Below the pieces are notes generated by a model that saw nothing but the letters and a program-made list of their open reading frames with translations, did not search any database and was not told the origin of the DNA. This document shows, piece by piece, positions 8,923-18,903 of a stretch of DNA of 64,000 nt (position 1 is its first letter; every line of letters starts with the position of its first letter). The position numbers were made by a program, and so were the translations under genes. Source of the DNA: Acidocella aminolytica 101 = DSM 11237 (lineage in GTDB: Bacteria > Pseudomonadota > Alphaproteobacteria > Acetobacterales > Acetobacteraceae); contig NZ_FQVJ01000011.1 in NCBI RefSeq assembly GCF_900129125.1, positions 1 to 64,000 on the forward strand. The letters run 5' to 3'.

Positions 8923-9854
8923 CGGAATATTCACATATTTCCGTGCTGCTGGAGGAAGCAGTGACAGCCCTGCAACCGGCCGATGGCGGGGTGTATCTGG
9001 ACGGCACGTTTGGTGGCGGCGGCTATTCCCGCGCCATTTTGGAGCGCGCGGATTGTCGCCTCTATGCCATTGACCGTGACCCGGAAGCCGTGGCCAGGGG
9101 CGAGAAAATGAAGGCCGAATATCCCGGCCGGTTTGAGGTTGTGCTTGGCAGAATCAGCGAAATTTCAGAGCTTCTGGCGGACCGTGAGGCTGTGGGGTTG
9201 GACGGCGCGGTGTTCGATCTTGGGTTGTCCTCATACCAGATTGATGATCCAGCGCGCGGTTTCTCATTCCGCCAGGATGGGCCTTTGGATATGCGAATGG
9301 GCCGTGATGGGCGCGACGCCGCGGCAATCGTTAATTTTTGTGCCGAATCTGAGCTGGCTGATATTTTGTATAAATATGGAGACGAAAAAGCTGCGCGGCG
9401 GGTCGCAAAAGCGATCGTTGAGCGGCGCGGTGTCCATAAATTTGTGACAACGGCGGATTTGGCCAGCGTGATACGGAGCGTTGTAAGACCGGATAAATCT
9501 GGCATCGATCCGGCGACCAGGAGCTTTCAGGCCCTGCGGATCGCCGTGAACGAGGAGCTGGCGGATATCGAAGCGGCTTTGGAACAGGCGGCGGCTTTGC
9601 TGCGGCCGGGCGGGCGGCTTGTGGTGGTCAGTTTTCATTCGCTGGAGGACAGGATCGTGAAGCATTTCTTCGCAGCTTGCGCCGGGCGTGTGCCTGCCGC
9701 CTCCCGTCACGACCCGGCTGGGCTGAAGCCGGTGGCGCTGCCGCAATTCAGACTGGTGACCAAAAGCCCGGTGCTGCCCGGTGAAGCGGAAACGCGGGCC
9801 AATCCGCGTGCCCGCAGCGCCAAGCTGCGCGCCATGGAAAGGCTGGCGGCATGA
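8919..9854 (+). CDS. rsmH: 16S rRNA m4C1402 methyltransferase RsmH (MraW)
   Basis: A 311-residue SAM-dependent methyltransferase that modifies C1402 of 16S rRNA in the decoding centre. The SAM-binding start YLDGTFGGGGYSRAIL, the DLGLSSYQIDDPARGFSF motif and the late FHSLEDRIVKHFF motif are diagnostic. Length is normal. The start overlaps mraZ (ATGA) and the stop overlaps ftsL, so it is translated as part of the cluster. Confidence 0.96.
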   Translation: MTEYSHISVLLEEAVTALQPADGGVYLDGTFGGGGYSRAILERADCRLYAIDRDPEAVARGEKMKAEYPGRFEVVLGRISEISELLADREAVGLDGAVFDLGLSSYQIDDPARGFSFRQDGPLDMRMGRDGRDAAAIVNFCAESELADILYKYGDEKAARRVAKAIVERRGVHKFVTTADLASVIRSVVRPDKSGIDPATRSFQALRIAVNEELADIEAALEQAAALLRPGGRLVVVSFHSLEDRIVKHFFAACAGRVPAASRHDPAGLKPVALPQFRLVTKSPVLPGEAETRANPRARSAKLRAMERLAA

Positions 9855-10669
9855 TCGTGCGTCCCTTTACCTTCCTAACAGGTCTTTTGTTCGCTCTTTC
9901 GGGCGCGTATCTGTTCGTGGTCAAACATAACAGCCGTACGCTGGAAAACCGGTTGGAGCAGCTGGCTGAATCCAGCCGTCATGATGAGCAGTCGATCCGC
10001 GTGCTGAAGGCGCAATGGGCGTTGGAGGCTGACCCTTCCCGCATTGCCCAGCTAGCCTCGCAATTCACCGGCCTGCAGCCGATGAAGCCTGGCCAGCTTG
10101 TCACGTTGGCCTCTTTGGCCAACAGCTTGCCCGCGCCTGGCAGTCCGGCGCCGTTCAGCAATCCTGAGGATATGGTGCCCGCCATGCCCGGTGCTTCCGG
10201 CCCGGCTGGTCCGGCGATTGAGGTGCGCGGGCATCTGGCCAGCGCCGCGCAGGCTGGAACGAATGCGGCCCAACCCGCCGCGCCGGAGCAAGTGGCCGAC
10301 AACGATGCTCCTGCCGCCGTGCTGCCAATGCCGCCAATCAGCCCGCCGCCCCCGCCAGTGCCGCATCATGAGGTTGAACGGCTGGCCAGCCTCAACGCCG
10401 CGCCGCGCCATCTGCCGGTGCCGCCGCCGCCCGCGCCGCATCAGGTGCAGGCGGCTTCAGTGATCTATGTGACGCCGCATGTGGCGCAGGCCCGCGCGGT
10501 GGCGTCGGTGCCGCATCGCCCCACCCAGCCTTTGGGCGCGCGGGTGGTGCGGGTGCGTGCCACAGCCACAATGCCCGCCCCGCCCCGCCCGGCGCCCCCG
10601 CCGCAGCCTGATTTGCCCCTCGGCGGCGGTTCTCTCCTGGGAATGGCGCAGACCGGGAGCCAAAATTGA
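9851..10669 (+). CDS. ftsL: Cell division protein FtsL with long Pro/Ala-rich C-terminal extension
   Basis: Position between rsmH and ftsI and the N-terminal architecture identify FtsL: a short cytoplasmic start, a membrane segment (about residues 7-24), then a periplasmic coiled-coil-like stretch rich in Leu and Glu, followed by RIAQLASQFTGLQPMKPGQL. FtsL links FtsQ/FtsB to FtsI/FtsW at the septum. Normal FtsL has about 100-120 residues; here residues about 110-272 form a low-complexity tail dominated by Pro, Ala and Val with several runs of four to six prolines. The tail is in frame, ends at the coupled ftsI start and shows no frameshift, so it is probably real. Confidence 0.85.
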   Translation: MIVRPFTFLTGLLFALSGAYLFVVKHNSRTLENRLEQLAESSRHDEQSIRVLKAQWALEADPSRIAQLASQFTGLQPMKPGQLVTLASLANSLPAPGSPAPFSNPEDMVPAMPGASGPAGPAIEVRGHLASAAQAGTNAAQPAAPEQVADNDAPAAVLPMPPISPPPPPVPHHEVERLASLNAAPRHLPVPPPPAPHQVQAASVIYVTPHVAQARAVASVPHRPTQPLGARVVRVRATATMPAPPRPAPPPQPDLPLGGGSLLGMAQTGSQN

Positions 10670-12714
10670 CTTTAAATTTCCGGCCAGACGGCCAGCCTCC
10701 TTCCCGACGGAAGGGGGCTGCTGGTCGTGGTGATGCAGCGCCAAACATGGAACAGGTGCGGGTAACCGGCTCCGACCTGAACCAGCGCGGGGCGTTGGAG
10801 CGTGCGCGCGGGCGGATTGTGATGGCTGCGCTTCTGTTCATCGGCCTTTACAGCCTTGTGGCGCTCAAGCTGATCTGGGCGACGGTGATTTCGCCGATTT
10901 ATCCAAGCCAAGCGCAGATTGCGGCGCTTATGCCCAAGTTCAGCGTGATGCCCCCGCCGCCTTCGCGGGCTGATATCGTGGACCGTAACGGCACCATCCT
11001 GGCTGTGTCCCTGCCCGGGGCCTCGCTCTATGCCAATCCGCGCCAGGTGCCGGACCCGCGGGCGGCGGCGGCGCTGCTGGTGAATGTGCTGCCGGGCGCG
11101 AATGAAGCCTGGATTGCCCATGTTCTGGGGGCGGGCGTGCCCGTGGAGAAGCGCCGGGAGTTCGTGTATCTTGACCGCCGCCTTACCCCGCAGGAGGAGC
11201 TAGCGGTGAACTCGCTCGGGATTCCGGGCGTGTATTTCGAGGATCGGGAAGAACGCCACTACCCGGACGGTGACCTCGCTGCGCATATTCTGGGCGGGGT
11301 GAACATCGATTCAACCGGACTGGCCGGGGTCGAGAAATATTTCAATAAGCGCCTCACCACCGATACGCAGCCCTTGCAGCTTTCCATCGATGCCGGAATT
11401 CAGAGCATCGTGCATAACGAACTGGCCTCGGCGGTGAAGGAGTTTCAAGCGCCAGGGGCCTGCGCCATCGTCATGAACGTGAAAACTGGTGAGGTGCTGG
11501 CGATGGTCAGCCTGCCGGATTACGACGTGAATGATTACCGTGACGCCAGCCATAACGCGCAATTCAACCGATGCGTGAGCGGGCTTTATGAGCCGGGCTC
11601 GGTGTTCAAGCTGCAAACCATTTCGATGGCGCTGGATAGTGGCATAGTGCATTGGTGGGATTATTTCGACACCACTCACCCGCTGCGCGTAGGGCATTTC
11701 TACATTACCGATTTCGAGCCCGCGCACCGCTGGATGGCGGTGCCGGAGATTCTCAACGTGTCCTCCAATATCGGCGCGTCGCGGATTGCCACCATCTTAG
11801 GGCCCAAGATTGAGCAGGCTTGGTACGAGAAACAGGGGTTTTTCAAGCCGCTTGATGTGCAGCTCCCCGGCCCGCCGCTGCCGTTGTTTCCCTCCAAAAG
11901 TAATTGGGGGCTGGCTGCGACGATGACGGTGTCCTTCGGCGCCGGCATCGCGATTTCGCCCTTGCAGTTGGTCACCGCCACCATCCCGATTGTGAATGGC
12001 GGCCTGCGCTACCATGCGACGCTGCTGAAAGTGGACGCGAACGGCCCACAGCCGCAGGGCGTGCGGATCATGAAGCAATCCACATCGGAGATCATGCGCA
12101 AGATGATGACCAATGTGGTGCTGTTCGGCACCGGCGAATATGCGGCGGTGCCGGGCTATGTGGTGGGCGGCAAAACCGGTACGGCGCAGGTGGTGGGGCC
12201 GAATGGCCGTTATCTGCGGCATACGAACAATGCCTCCTTCATGGCGGCGTTCCCGATGCAGGATCCGCAATATTTGGTTTATGTGCTGGTGATGCAGCCT
12301 AAGCCGGATGCCACCACGCATGGCTTCACCACCGGCGGCTATATCGCGGCGCCCACGGTCTCAAGGATTATCGCCCGGATGGGGCCGATGCTCGGGATTG
12401 TGCCCTCCACAGGGGACGAGTTGGCGAAGCTGGATGCCTCGCTGAGCGTGCCGTTGAACCCCTCGCCGCCGCCAGGGCAGCGCGCGCTGGGCCCCAACGA
12501 TCCGCTGCCGCCAGGGGCGAACGCCTTTGCTTATGAGCTGATGGGCAAAAAGCCGCCCCAGGCCGCTGCTGATGCGCGCGGGCCGGAAGGGGCTTCCGCC
12601 CGTCCGGCCGACGTAAAGGCGCACAAGACAAGGCACGAGAAAGTTCTGGCACCGGTTTCACCAATGATGGGCAGTCACATGACCGAACGGGACACGGGGG
12701 ATGAGCAAGGTTGA
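10666..12714 (+). CDS. ftsI: Septal peptidoglycan transpeptidase FtsI (PBP3)
   Basis: A 682-residue class B penicillin-binding protein that cross-links septal peptidoglycan with FtsW. One membrane segment lies at about residues 50-75 and the dimerisation domain starts at RADIVDRNGT. The transpeptidase motifs are SVFK (312-315, catalytic Ser312), SSN (366-368) and KTG (503-505). The start is TTG overlapping the ftsL stop; GGGAG lies six bases before it, which supports this unusual start. The C-terminal roughly 100 residues after the catalytic domain are Pro/Ala/Gly-rich. It overlaps murE by 14 bases. Confidence 0.96.
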   Translation: MTLNFRPDGQPPSRRKGAAGRGDAAPNMEQVRVTGSDLNQRGALERARGRIVMAALLFIGLYSLVALKLIWATVISPIYPSQAQIAALMPKFSVMPPPPSRADIVDRNGTILAVSLPGASLYANPRQVPDPRAAAALLVNVLPGANEAWIAHVLGAGVPVEKRREFVYLDRRLTPQEELAVNSLGIPGVYFEDREERHYPDGDLAAHILGGVNIDSTGLAGVEKYFNKRLTTDTQPLQLSIDAGIQSIVHNELASAVKEFQAPGACAIVMNVKTGEVLAMVSLPDYDVNDYRDASHNAQFNRCVSGLYEPGSVFKLQTISMALDSGIVHWWDYFDTTHPLRVGHFYITDFEPAHRWMAVPEILNVSSNIGASRIATILGPKIEQAWYEKQGFFKPLDVQLPGPPLPLFPSKSNWGLAATMTVSFGAGIAISPLQLVTATIPIVNGGLRYHATLLKVDANGPQPQGVRIMKQSTSEIMRKMMTNVVLFGTGEYAAVPGYVVGGKTGTAQVVGPNGRYLRHTNNASFMAAFPMQDPQYLVYVLVMQPKPDATTHGFTTGGYIAAPTVSRIIARMGPMLGIVPSTGDELAKLDASLSVPLNPSPPPGQRALGPNDPLPPGANAFAYELMGKKPPQAAADARGPEGASARPADVKAHKTRHEKVLAPVSPMMGSHMTERDTGDEQG

Positions 12715-14083
12715 GATGCAAGGGGTTGTGGGTATAACAGCCGATAGCCGCGCGGTGCGGTCAGGCTACCTCTTTGCGGCTTTGCCGGGGGTAAAGGTTG
12801 ACGGGCGCAATTTTATTGCCGAGGCCGTGGCCAAAGGCGCTATTGCCGTGCTGGCGCCGGAAGGCACCGCCTGGCCGCCAGGTGTGCCGCCGCGCCGTTT
12901 GATCACTGCCCCTGACCCGCGCGCCAAGCTGGCCGAACTCGCGGTGGAATTTTACGGCGCTTTGCCTGAGCGCTTGGTGGCCGTGACCGGCACCAACGGT
13001 AAAACCAGCACGGTGGACTTCCTGCGGCAGATCTTCACGCTGGCCGGGCGCAAGGCGGCGTCTGTTGGCACGTTGGGGGTGATCGCGCCGGGGCATGACC
13101 CCTCGGGCAGCCTGACCACGCCGGACCCTGTGACCTTGGCGAAAACCTTGACCGGGCTGGCGCGTGAAGGTGTGAATGACGTGGCGATGGAGGCGTCCAG
13201 CCACGGGCTCGACCAGCATCGGCTGGATGGGCTTCGCTTCTGCGCCGCCGGGTTTACCAATCTGACCCGGGACCATCTTGATTATCATGGCTCGATGGAC
13301 GCGTACGGCGCCGCCAAGCTTCGTCTGTTCACGGCACTGCTGAAACGCGGCGGCGCGGCGCGAGTGATGGCGGATTTGGCGCCGGAGATTTTGTCTCAGT
13401 TACGGGAACGAGCCGCTGCGTGTGAGCAGAGTTTTGAACTTGTGAGCGTGGACCGGGTGAAGCCGCGCCCGGATGGCCAGCTTGTGCAGGTGAATGGAAA
13501 AGCGGTGGAACTGCATCTGCCAGGGCGTTTCCAGGCGGATAACGCGGCACTGGCGGCCAGTCTGGCCGAGGCGGCGGGGGTAAGTGACGCGCTTGCGTAC
13601 CTGCCGCACCTAGCCGGTGTGCGCGGACGGCTGGAGCGCGCCTTGGTGCTGCCCAACGGCGCCGCAGCTTATGTTGATTATGCCCATACGCCAGATGCCA
13701 TTGCTCGTGTGCTGGCGGCGCTGCGTCCGCATGCCACCGGGCGGCTGCATATTGTGTTTGGCGCGGGCGGGGACCGCGACCCGGGCAAACGCCCGCTGAT
13801 GGGTGAGGCCGCCATGATAGGCGCGGACGTGGTTATTATAACTGATGATAACCCCCGCAGCGAGGACCCGGCGCCGATCCGTCGGGCCATTCTGACCGCT
13901 TGCCCGGGCGCGGTGGAAATTGCCGACCGCCGCGCCGCCATTGCCGCCGCTTTGGACGGCTTGCGTGAGGGCGATGTGCTGGTGGTGGCCGGCAAGGGGC
14001 ATGAGCAGGGGCAGATCGTGAAAGGCGAGGTGATCCCGTTTGACGATGCTTTGGTGATCCGTGAGTTGGGAGGGGCTCCATGA
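12701..14083 (+). CDS. murE: UDP-MurNAc-tripeptide synthetase
   Basis: Adds the third amino acid of the peptidoglycan stem in the cytoplasm. The 460-residue protein shows the ATP loop GTNGKTSTVDFLRQ, the substrate segment MEASSHGLDQHRLDG, and the C-terminal ITDDNPRSEDP. The DNPR motif is characteristic of meso-diaminopimelate-adding enzymes, so the cell wall probably contains mDAP. The start overlaps ftsI by 14 bases; the short N-terminus is acceptable for the family. Confidence 0.96.
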   Translation: MSKVEMQGVVGITADSRAVRSGYLFAALPGVKVDGRNFIAEAVAKGAIAVLAPEGTAWPPGVPPRRLITAPDPRAKLAELAVEFYGALPERLVAVTGTNGKTSTVDFLRQIFTLAGRKAASVGTLGVIAPGHDPSGSLTTPDPVTLAKTLTGLAREGVNDVAMEASSHGLDQHRLDGLRFCAAGFTNLTRDHLDYHGSMDAYGAAKLRLFTALLKRGGAARVMADLAPEILSQLRERAAACEQSFELVSVDRVKPRPDGQLVQVNGKAVELHLPGRFQADNAALAASLAEAAGVSDALAYLPHLAGVRGRLERALVLPNGAAAYVDYAHTPDAIARVLAALRPHATGRLHIVFGAGGDRDPGKRPLMGEAAMIGADVVIITDDNPRSEDPAPIRRAILTACPGAVEIADRRAAIAAALDGLREGDVLVVAGKGHEQGQIVKGEVIPFDDALVIRELGGAP

Positions 14084-15414
14084 GCGGGCTCTGGACCGCT
14101 GACGAACTGAAGGTCTTGTTCGGGGCGGGGTGGGATGTGTCCGGCATTTCCATCGATACGCGGACGCTGAAAGCGGGGGATTTATTCGTCGCGCTCTCCG
14201 GCGCCCGGGATGGGCATGAGTTTGTGGCTGAGGCGTTCGCCAAGGGTGCGGCGGCGGCGTTGGTGTCCCGCCCTGTGTCGGGACAGGCGATTATGGTGCC
14301 GGATGTTCTGAAGGCATTGGAAACGTTGGGCCAGGCGGCGCGGGTACGGTCTGGCGCGAAGGCAGTGGCGGTGACCGGCTCGGTGGGTAAGACCACGGTG
14401 AAGGAGATGTTGAGGCGCACGCTCTCGGCTTTTGGCAAGGTCCATGCGGCGGAGGCGAGTTTTAACAACCATATCGGCGTGCCGCTGACCCTGGCGCGGA
14501 TGCCCCAGGAAACAGAGTTCGGCATTTTCGAGATCGGCATGAACCATCCGGGTGAGATTGCGCCGCTGGCGGCGTTGGTGCGGCCTGATGTGGCGATTGT
14601 GACCTGCGTGGACCGGGCGCATTTGGGGCTGATGGGCTCAGAACTGGCCATCGCCAAGGAGAAAGCCAGCATCTATGCCGCGCTGGCCCCGGCGGGCAAG
14701 GCGGTGTTGCCGGGCGATACGGCCTATGTGCAGGTGCTACGTGAGGCGGTGCCCGCGGGCCATTGCGCGCTGTTGTTCAACGGCCCCGAGGCGCGGTTGC
14801 TGGACGTGCTGAGCGGGCCGGAAAATGCCGAGGTCGCGGCGGAGATTTTGGGCCGGAAGGTTTGTTTCCGGCTTGCTGCGCCGGGGCGGCACATGGCCAG
14901 CAACGCGCTTGCCGTGCTGACCACCGCCGCTGCTTTGGGGCTCGATGTGGAAAAGGCCGCTGATGCGCTCTCTGGTTTCGCGCCTTATGCGGGGCGCGGG
15001 GCGCGGCGGATGCTGGCGCTGCCGGGTGGCGGGCAGATTTTACTGCTGGATGAAAGCTATAACGCCTCCGGGGCGTCCATGCGGGCGGCGTTTTCGGTGT
15101 TAAAGCTGCAGCCTGGGCGGCATGTGGCGGTGCTGGGCGATATGCTGGAACTGGGCGAACATGCCCAAGTGGAGCACCTGGCTCTGGCGCCGGGTTTGCG
15201 TGATGCGGCGGATATTGTTTTTACCGCCGGGCCGCATTGCGGGGCTTTGTTCGACTCGTTGCCCCGCGCCATTCAGGGCGCGCATGCGCCGGACGCGGTG
15301 ACATTGGCACCCATGGTCCAGGCCGCATTGCGGGATGGCGATGCGGTGTTGGTGAAAGGCAGCCTCGGCAGCCGTATGCGCGACGTGATTTCTGCCCTGG
15401 AAAGCCCCGGCTGA
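14080..15414 (+). CDS. murF: UDP-MurNAc-tripeptide:D-Ala-D-Ala ligase
   Basis: Adds D-Ala-D-Ala to the UDP-MurNAc-tripeptide, completing the pentapeptide. A 444-residue Mur ligase with the P-loop [17 protein letters not shown], the [14 protein letters not shown] segment, the [10 protein letters not shown] motif and the [16 protein letters not shown] segment of the C-terminal domain. It overlaps murE by ATGA; its TGA shares one base with the mraY ATG. Confidence 0.96.
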   Translation: MSGLWTADELKVLFGAGWDVSGISIDTRTLKAGDLFVALSGARDGHEFVAEAFAKGAAAALVSRPVSGQAIMVPDVLKALETLGQAARVRSGAKAVAVTGSVGKTTVKEMLRRTLSAFGKVHAAEASFNNHIGVPLTLARMPQETEFGIFEIGMNHPGEIAPLAALVRPDVAIVTCVDRAHLGLMGSELAIAKEKASIYAALAPAGKAVLPGDTAYVQVLREAVPAGHCALLFNGPEARLLDVLSGPENAEVAAEILGRKVCFRLAAPGRHMASNALAVLTTAAALGLDVEKAADALSGFAPYAGRGARRMLALPGGGQILLLDESYNASGASMRAAFSVLKLQPGRHVAVLGDMLELGEHAQVEHLALAPGLRDAADIVFTAGPHCGALFDSLPRAIQGAHAPDAVTLAPMVQAALRDGDAVLVKGSLGSRMRDVISALESPG

Positions 15415-16502
15415 TGTTTTACTGGTTCCTGCTCCCGCTTGCCGGGTATATTCATGCGTTCAACCTGTTCCGGTACATTACGTTCCGGGCGGGGGGGGCG
15501 TGTCTGACGGCGTTGATTATCAGCTTCTGGGTCGGGCCGAAGCTGATTCGCAAGCTGCGCGCCATGCAGCGCCATGGCCAGCCGATCCGCTCTGACGGGC
15601 CGGAGCGGCATCTAATCGAGAAAAAAGGCACGCCCACCATGGGCGGAACGTTAATTCTGCTGGCGTTGGGGGCTTCCACCCTGCTTTGGGCGGATTTGTC
15701 CAATGGCTATGTGTGGGCGACGCTGATGGTGACGTTCGGCTATGGCGGCATTGGCTTCGCGGATGACTTCTTGAAGCTTACCAAGCGCAACACCAAGGGC
15801 GTGCCGGGGCGTATTAGGCTGTTGGGCGAGGCGGCGATTGGGCTGGTGGCGGCCTTGTGGATGACGCATCTGATGCCGCCGGGCATTGCGGATGGCGTGG
15901 CGGTGCCGTTTGTGAAGAATTTTCTGATTCCGCTGGGCTTTATGTTCCCCATTTTCGGCCTGCTGGTGATGATGGGTTCGGCCAATGCGGTGAATTTCAC
16001 CGATGGGCTGGATGGTCTGGCCACCGTGCCGACCATGATTGCCGCCGCCGTGTTCGGGTTGATCGCGTATCTGGTCGGCAACCGTATTTTCGCGGGCTAT
16101 CTGGAAATTCACTTCGTGCCGGGCGTGGGGGAGCTAACCGTGTTTCTCGCCGCGCTGATTGGGGCGGGGATGGGGTTCCTGTGGTTCAACGCGCCGCCTG
16201 CGGCGGTATTCATGGGCGATACCGGCTCGCTCTCCCTCGGCGGGGCGCTGGGGGCGGTGGCGGTGGCGACCAAGAATGAGATTGTGCTGGCGATTGTCGG
16301 CGGGCTGTTCGTGGTGGAGACGATCTCCGTCATCGTGCAGGTATTCTGGTTCAAGCGCACTGGGCAGCGCGTGTTTCTGATGGCGCCGCTGCATCATCAT
16401 TTCGAGAAGAAAGGCTGGGCGGAGCCAACCATCGTGATCCGGTTCTGGATCATTTCCATGATTTTGGGACTGGTGGGGCTTGCTACCTTGAAGATCAGAT
16501 GA
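15414..16502 (+). CDS. mraY: Phospho-MurNAc-pentapeptide transferase (lipid I synthase)
   Basis: Transfers phospho-MurNAc-pentapeptide to undecaprenyl phosphate at the inner membrane to make lipid I. The 362-residue protein has about ten hydrophobic segments and the family motifs [46 protein letters not shown] and [13 protein letters not shown]. The reading frame is open further upstream, but ATG 15414, giving [11 protein letters not shown] and sharing one base with the murF stop (TGATG), matches the family start and length. Confidence 0.96.
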   Translation: MFYWFLLPLAGYIHAFNLFRYITFRAGGACLTALIISFWVGPKLIRKLRAMQRHGQPIRSDGPERHLIEKKGTPTMGGTLILLALGASTLLWADLSNGYVWATLMVTFGYGGIGFADDFLKLTKRNTKGVPGRIRLLGEAAIGLVAALWMTHLMPPGIADGVAVPFVKNFLIPLGFMFPIFGLLVMMGSANAVNFTDGLDGLATVPTMIAAAVFGLIAYLVGNRIFAGYLEIHFVPGVGELTVFLAALIGAGMGFLWFNAPPAAVFMGDTGSLSLGGALGAVAVATKNEIVLAIVGGLFVVETISVIVQVFWFKRTGQRVFLMAPLHHHFEKKGWAEPTIVIRFWIISMILGLVGLATLKIR

Positions 16503-17788
16503 GCCCGTTCGCAGGAAAAAGATTTGCCATTGTCGGGCTGGGCCGGGCCGGGTTACCCGCTGCCCGGCGTTTGCGCGATTGGGGGGCGGAACTGCTGCTG
16601 TGGGATGATGGCGAGACCAGCCGCGATGCCGCCGCCGCTGAAGGATTTGCGCTGGGCCGCCCGAGCGAATCGGGCCGCCGATTCGACGCACTGCTGCTCT
16701 CGCCCGGGATTCCGCATATTTTGCCGAAGCCGCATCAGGAAGCCGCCTGGGCACGCGCGCAGGGGATTGCGATTCTCACGGATGCCGAGATGCTCTACCA
16801 AGCGGTGCGGGCGTTGGGCTCCAGGGCGCGGTTTGCCGGAATTACCGGCACCAACGGCAAATCCACCACCACGGCTTTGCTGGCGCATATTCTGACACTG
16901 GCGAGGATTCCCAATGCGGCGGGCGCTAATCTTGGCCCGGCGGCGCTCTCTTTGCCGGTGTTGCCTGATAACGGCGTCTATGTGCTCGAAATGTCCAGTT
17001 ATATGTTGGAGAGACTCGTAAGCTTGCGCTTCGATGCAGCGGTTATGCTGAATCTTTCGTCCGACCACCTGGACCGGCATGGTGACATGGACGGTTACGG
17101 GGCCGCGAAGCGGGAGATTTTCGCGCGCCAGGATGAAAGCTGCACGGCGGTGATCGGGATGGATGACGAGCCTTCCCGCCAGATGGCCGCCTGGCTGCGG
17201 ACGCGCCCGGCGAAGCTGGTGGAGATTTCAGGCGTTGGGCATGAGACCGGGGCGAGGGCGCTGCGCGGCACGCATAATGCCCAAAACGCCTTGGCTGCCG
17301 CTGCCATGGCCCGCGCGCTGGGCGTGGATGAAGCCACGATTGCGGCGGGAATTAAGAGTTTTCCGGGTCTGGCGCACCGCGCGCAGGAAGTTGCCGCGCG
17401 CGAGGGGGTGCGGTTTGTGAATGACAGCAAGGCCACCAATGCCGACGCCGCCAGCCGGGCCATGGGGGTGTATGGACGCTTTGTCTGGATTGCGGGCGGG
17501 GTGGCCAAGGCCGGCGGGATTGAGGAGCTGGCGCCGTATTTTCCACGTATCGAGAAGGCGTTTCTGATCGGCCAGGATGGCGCGGCGTTCGCCAGGCGGT
17601 TGCACGAGGCCGGGGTGGCGAATGAATATGTCGGCACGTTGGAGCAGGCGGTGCCCGCCGCGTTCATGGCGGCTAAGGCAGGCGGAGGCGTGGTGCTGTT
17701 TTCCCCGGCGGCGGCGAGTTTCGACCAATTTCCGAATTTTGAGGTGCGGGGCGAACGCTTCGTGGCCTTAGCGAAAGGAGGGCAGTGA
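16499..17788 (+). CDS. murD: UDP-MurNAc-L-alanine:D-glutamate ligase
   Basis: Adds D-Glu to UDP-MurNAc-L-Ala. The 429-residue protein starts with a Rossmann-like [15 protein letters not shown] and has the ATP loop [17 protein letters not shown], the [14 protein letters not shown] motif and the [16 protein letters not shown] motif of MurD. The start overlaps mraY by ATGA. GGAGG near its 3' end serves as the ribosome site of ftsW. Confidence 0.96.
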   Translation: MSPFAGKRFAIVGLGRAGLPAARRLRDWGAELLLWDDGETSRDAAAAEGFALGRPSESGRRFDALLLSPGIPHILPKPHQEAAWARAQGIAILTDAEMLYQAVRALGSRARFAGITGTNGKSTTTALLAHILTLARIPNAAGANLGPAALSLPVLPDNGVYVLEMSSYMLERLVSLRFDAAVMLNLSSDHLDRHGDMDGYGAAKREIFARQDESCTAVIGMDDEPSRQMAAWLRTRPAKLVEISGVGHETGARALRGTHNAQNALAAAAMARALGVDEATIAAGIKSFPGLAHRAQEVAAREGVRFVNDSKATNADAASRAMGVYGRFVWIAGGVAKAGGIEELAPYFPRIEKAFLIGQDGAAFARRLHEAGVANEYVGTLEQAVPAAFMAAKAGGGVVLFSPAAASFDQFPNFEVRGERFVALAKGGQ

Positions 17789-18903
17789 TGCCGCCGCTCT
17801 CACGCGCTGATACGTCCGTTCTGGGGCGCTGGTGGTGGAGCGTGGACCGCGTGGCGCTGATGGCGTTGGCGGTGCTGATTGGCATTGGGTACGTGCTGGC
17901 GCTGGCGGCCTCGCCGGGGCTTTCGGCTCATCTGACAGACCCGCGTATGCTGGCGATGATCAAGCAGATCGTCTTTCTGGTGACGGGCGGGCTGATCATG
18001 CTGGGACTCTCCATGCTCTCTCTGCGGCAGGTGAAGCTGGCGGCGCTGGGCATGGGGATTGTGTTCTACCTGCTCACTGCCTTTACGCTGATGCACGGTA
18101 CCGAGGTGGATGGCGCGAAACGCTGGATCTCCTTGCCAGGCTTTACCATTCAGCCTTCGGAGTTTTTGCGACCGGCCTTTATTATCGTGGTGGCCTGGTG
18201 CATTGCCGAGGCGCGGCGCACGCCGGGGTTTCCGGGCAAGCGCGCGGCGTTGTGCGTGTTTCTGGCCACCATAGCGCTGCTGAGGATGCAGCCGGACATC
18301 GGCATGACCTTTTTGTTCACCATGGTGGTGTTCACGCAGTTTTATCTCGATGGGCTGGAGATGAAATGGGTGGCCGTGGGGGCGGGGCTGGTGGTGCTGG
18401 CTGGCATTTACGCGTTCTTTTTCATCACCCATGTCCACACGCGTGTGATGATGTTCATTCATCCCCCCAAGGGCAGCCAGGCCCAGACGGCTCTGATGGC
18501 GTTTGGCAATGGCGGCATATTCGGGCTGGGGCCGGGTGAGGGGCAGGTGAAGCGGTTTTTGCCCGATGCGCGCGCGGACTTTGTGTTCGCCGTGGCAGGT
18601 GAGGAGTTTGGGCTGTTTTTCTGCGCCTTTATCATCGCGGTATTCGCGGCGGTGGTGCTGCGCGCGCTGGTGCGGCTGCTGGCGGAGCCGAATTTGTTTG
18701 TGGTGCTGGCTGCGGGCGGGTTGATCGCCGGGTTCGGGTTGCAGGCGTTCATCAATATGGCGTCGTCGCTTTCGTTGATCCCCACCAAGGGCATGACCTT
18801 GCCGTTTATTTCCTACGGAGGGAGTGCCGTGCTGGGCACGTCCATCCAGATGGGATTTTTGCTGGCCCTGACCCGAAAACGACATGCGGGAGATTTGCAA
18901 TGA
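17788..18903 (+). CDS. ftsW: Septal peptidoglycan polymerase FtsW (SEDS family)
   Basis: A 371-residue membrane protein with about ten hydrophobic segments, belonging to the SEDS glycosyltransferases that polymerise lipid II with FtsI. Family signatures are AKRWISLPGFTIQPSEFLRP, LRMQPDIGMTFLF, EEFGLFF and the C-terminal IPTKGMTLPFISYGGSA. I take ATG 17788, which shares one base with the murD stop and lies six bases after GGAGG; a GTG one codon earlier is less likely. Confidence 0.95.
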   Translation: MPPLSRADTSVLGRWWWSVDRVALMALAVLIGIGYVLALAASPGLSAHLTDPRMLAMIKQIVFLVTGGLIMLGLSMLSLRQVKLAALGMGIVFYLLTAFTLMHGTEVDGAKRWISLPGFTIQPSEFLRPAFIIVVAWCIAEARRTPGFPGKRAALCVFLATIALLRMQPDIGMTFLFTMVVFTQFYLDGLEMKWVAVGAGLVVLAGIYAFFFITHVHTRVMMFIHPPKGSQAQTALMAFGNGGIFGLGPGEGQVKRFLPDARADFVFAVAGEEFGLFFCAFIIAVFAAVVLRALVRLLAEPNLFVVLAAGGLIAGFGLQAFINMASSLSLIPTKGMTLPFISYGGSAVLGTSIQMGFLLALTRKRHAGDLQ

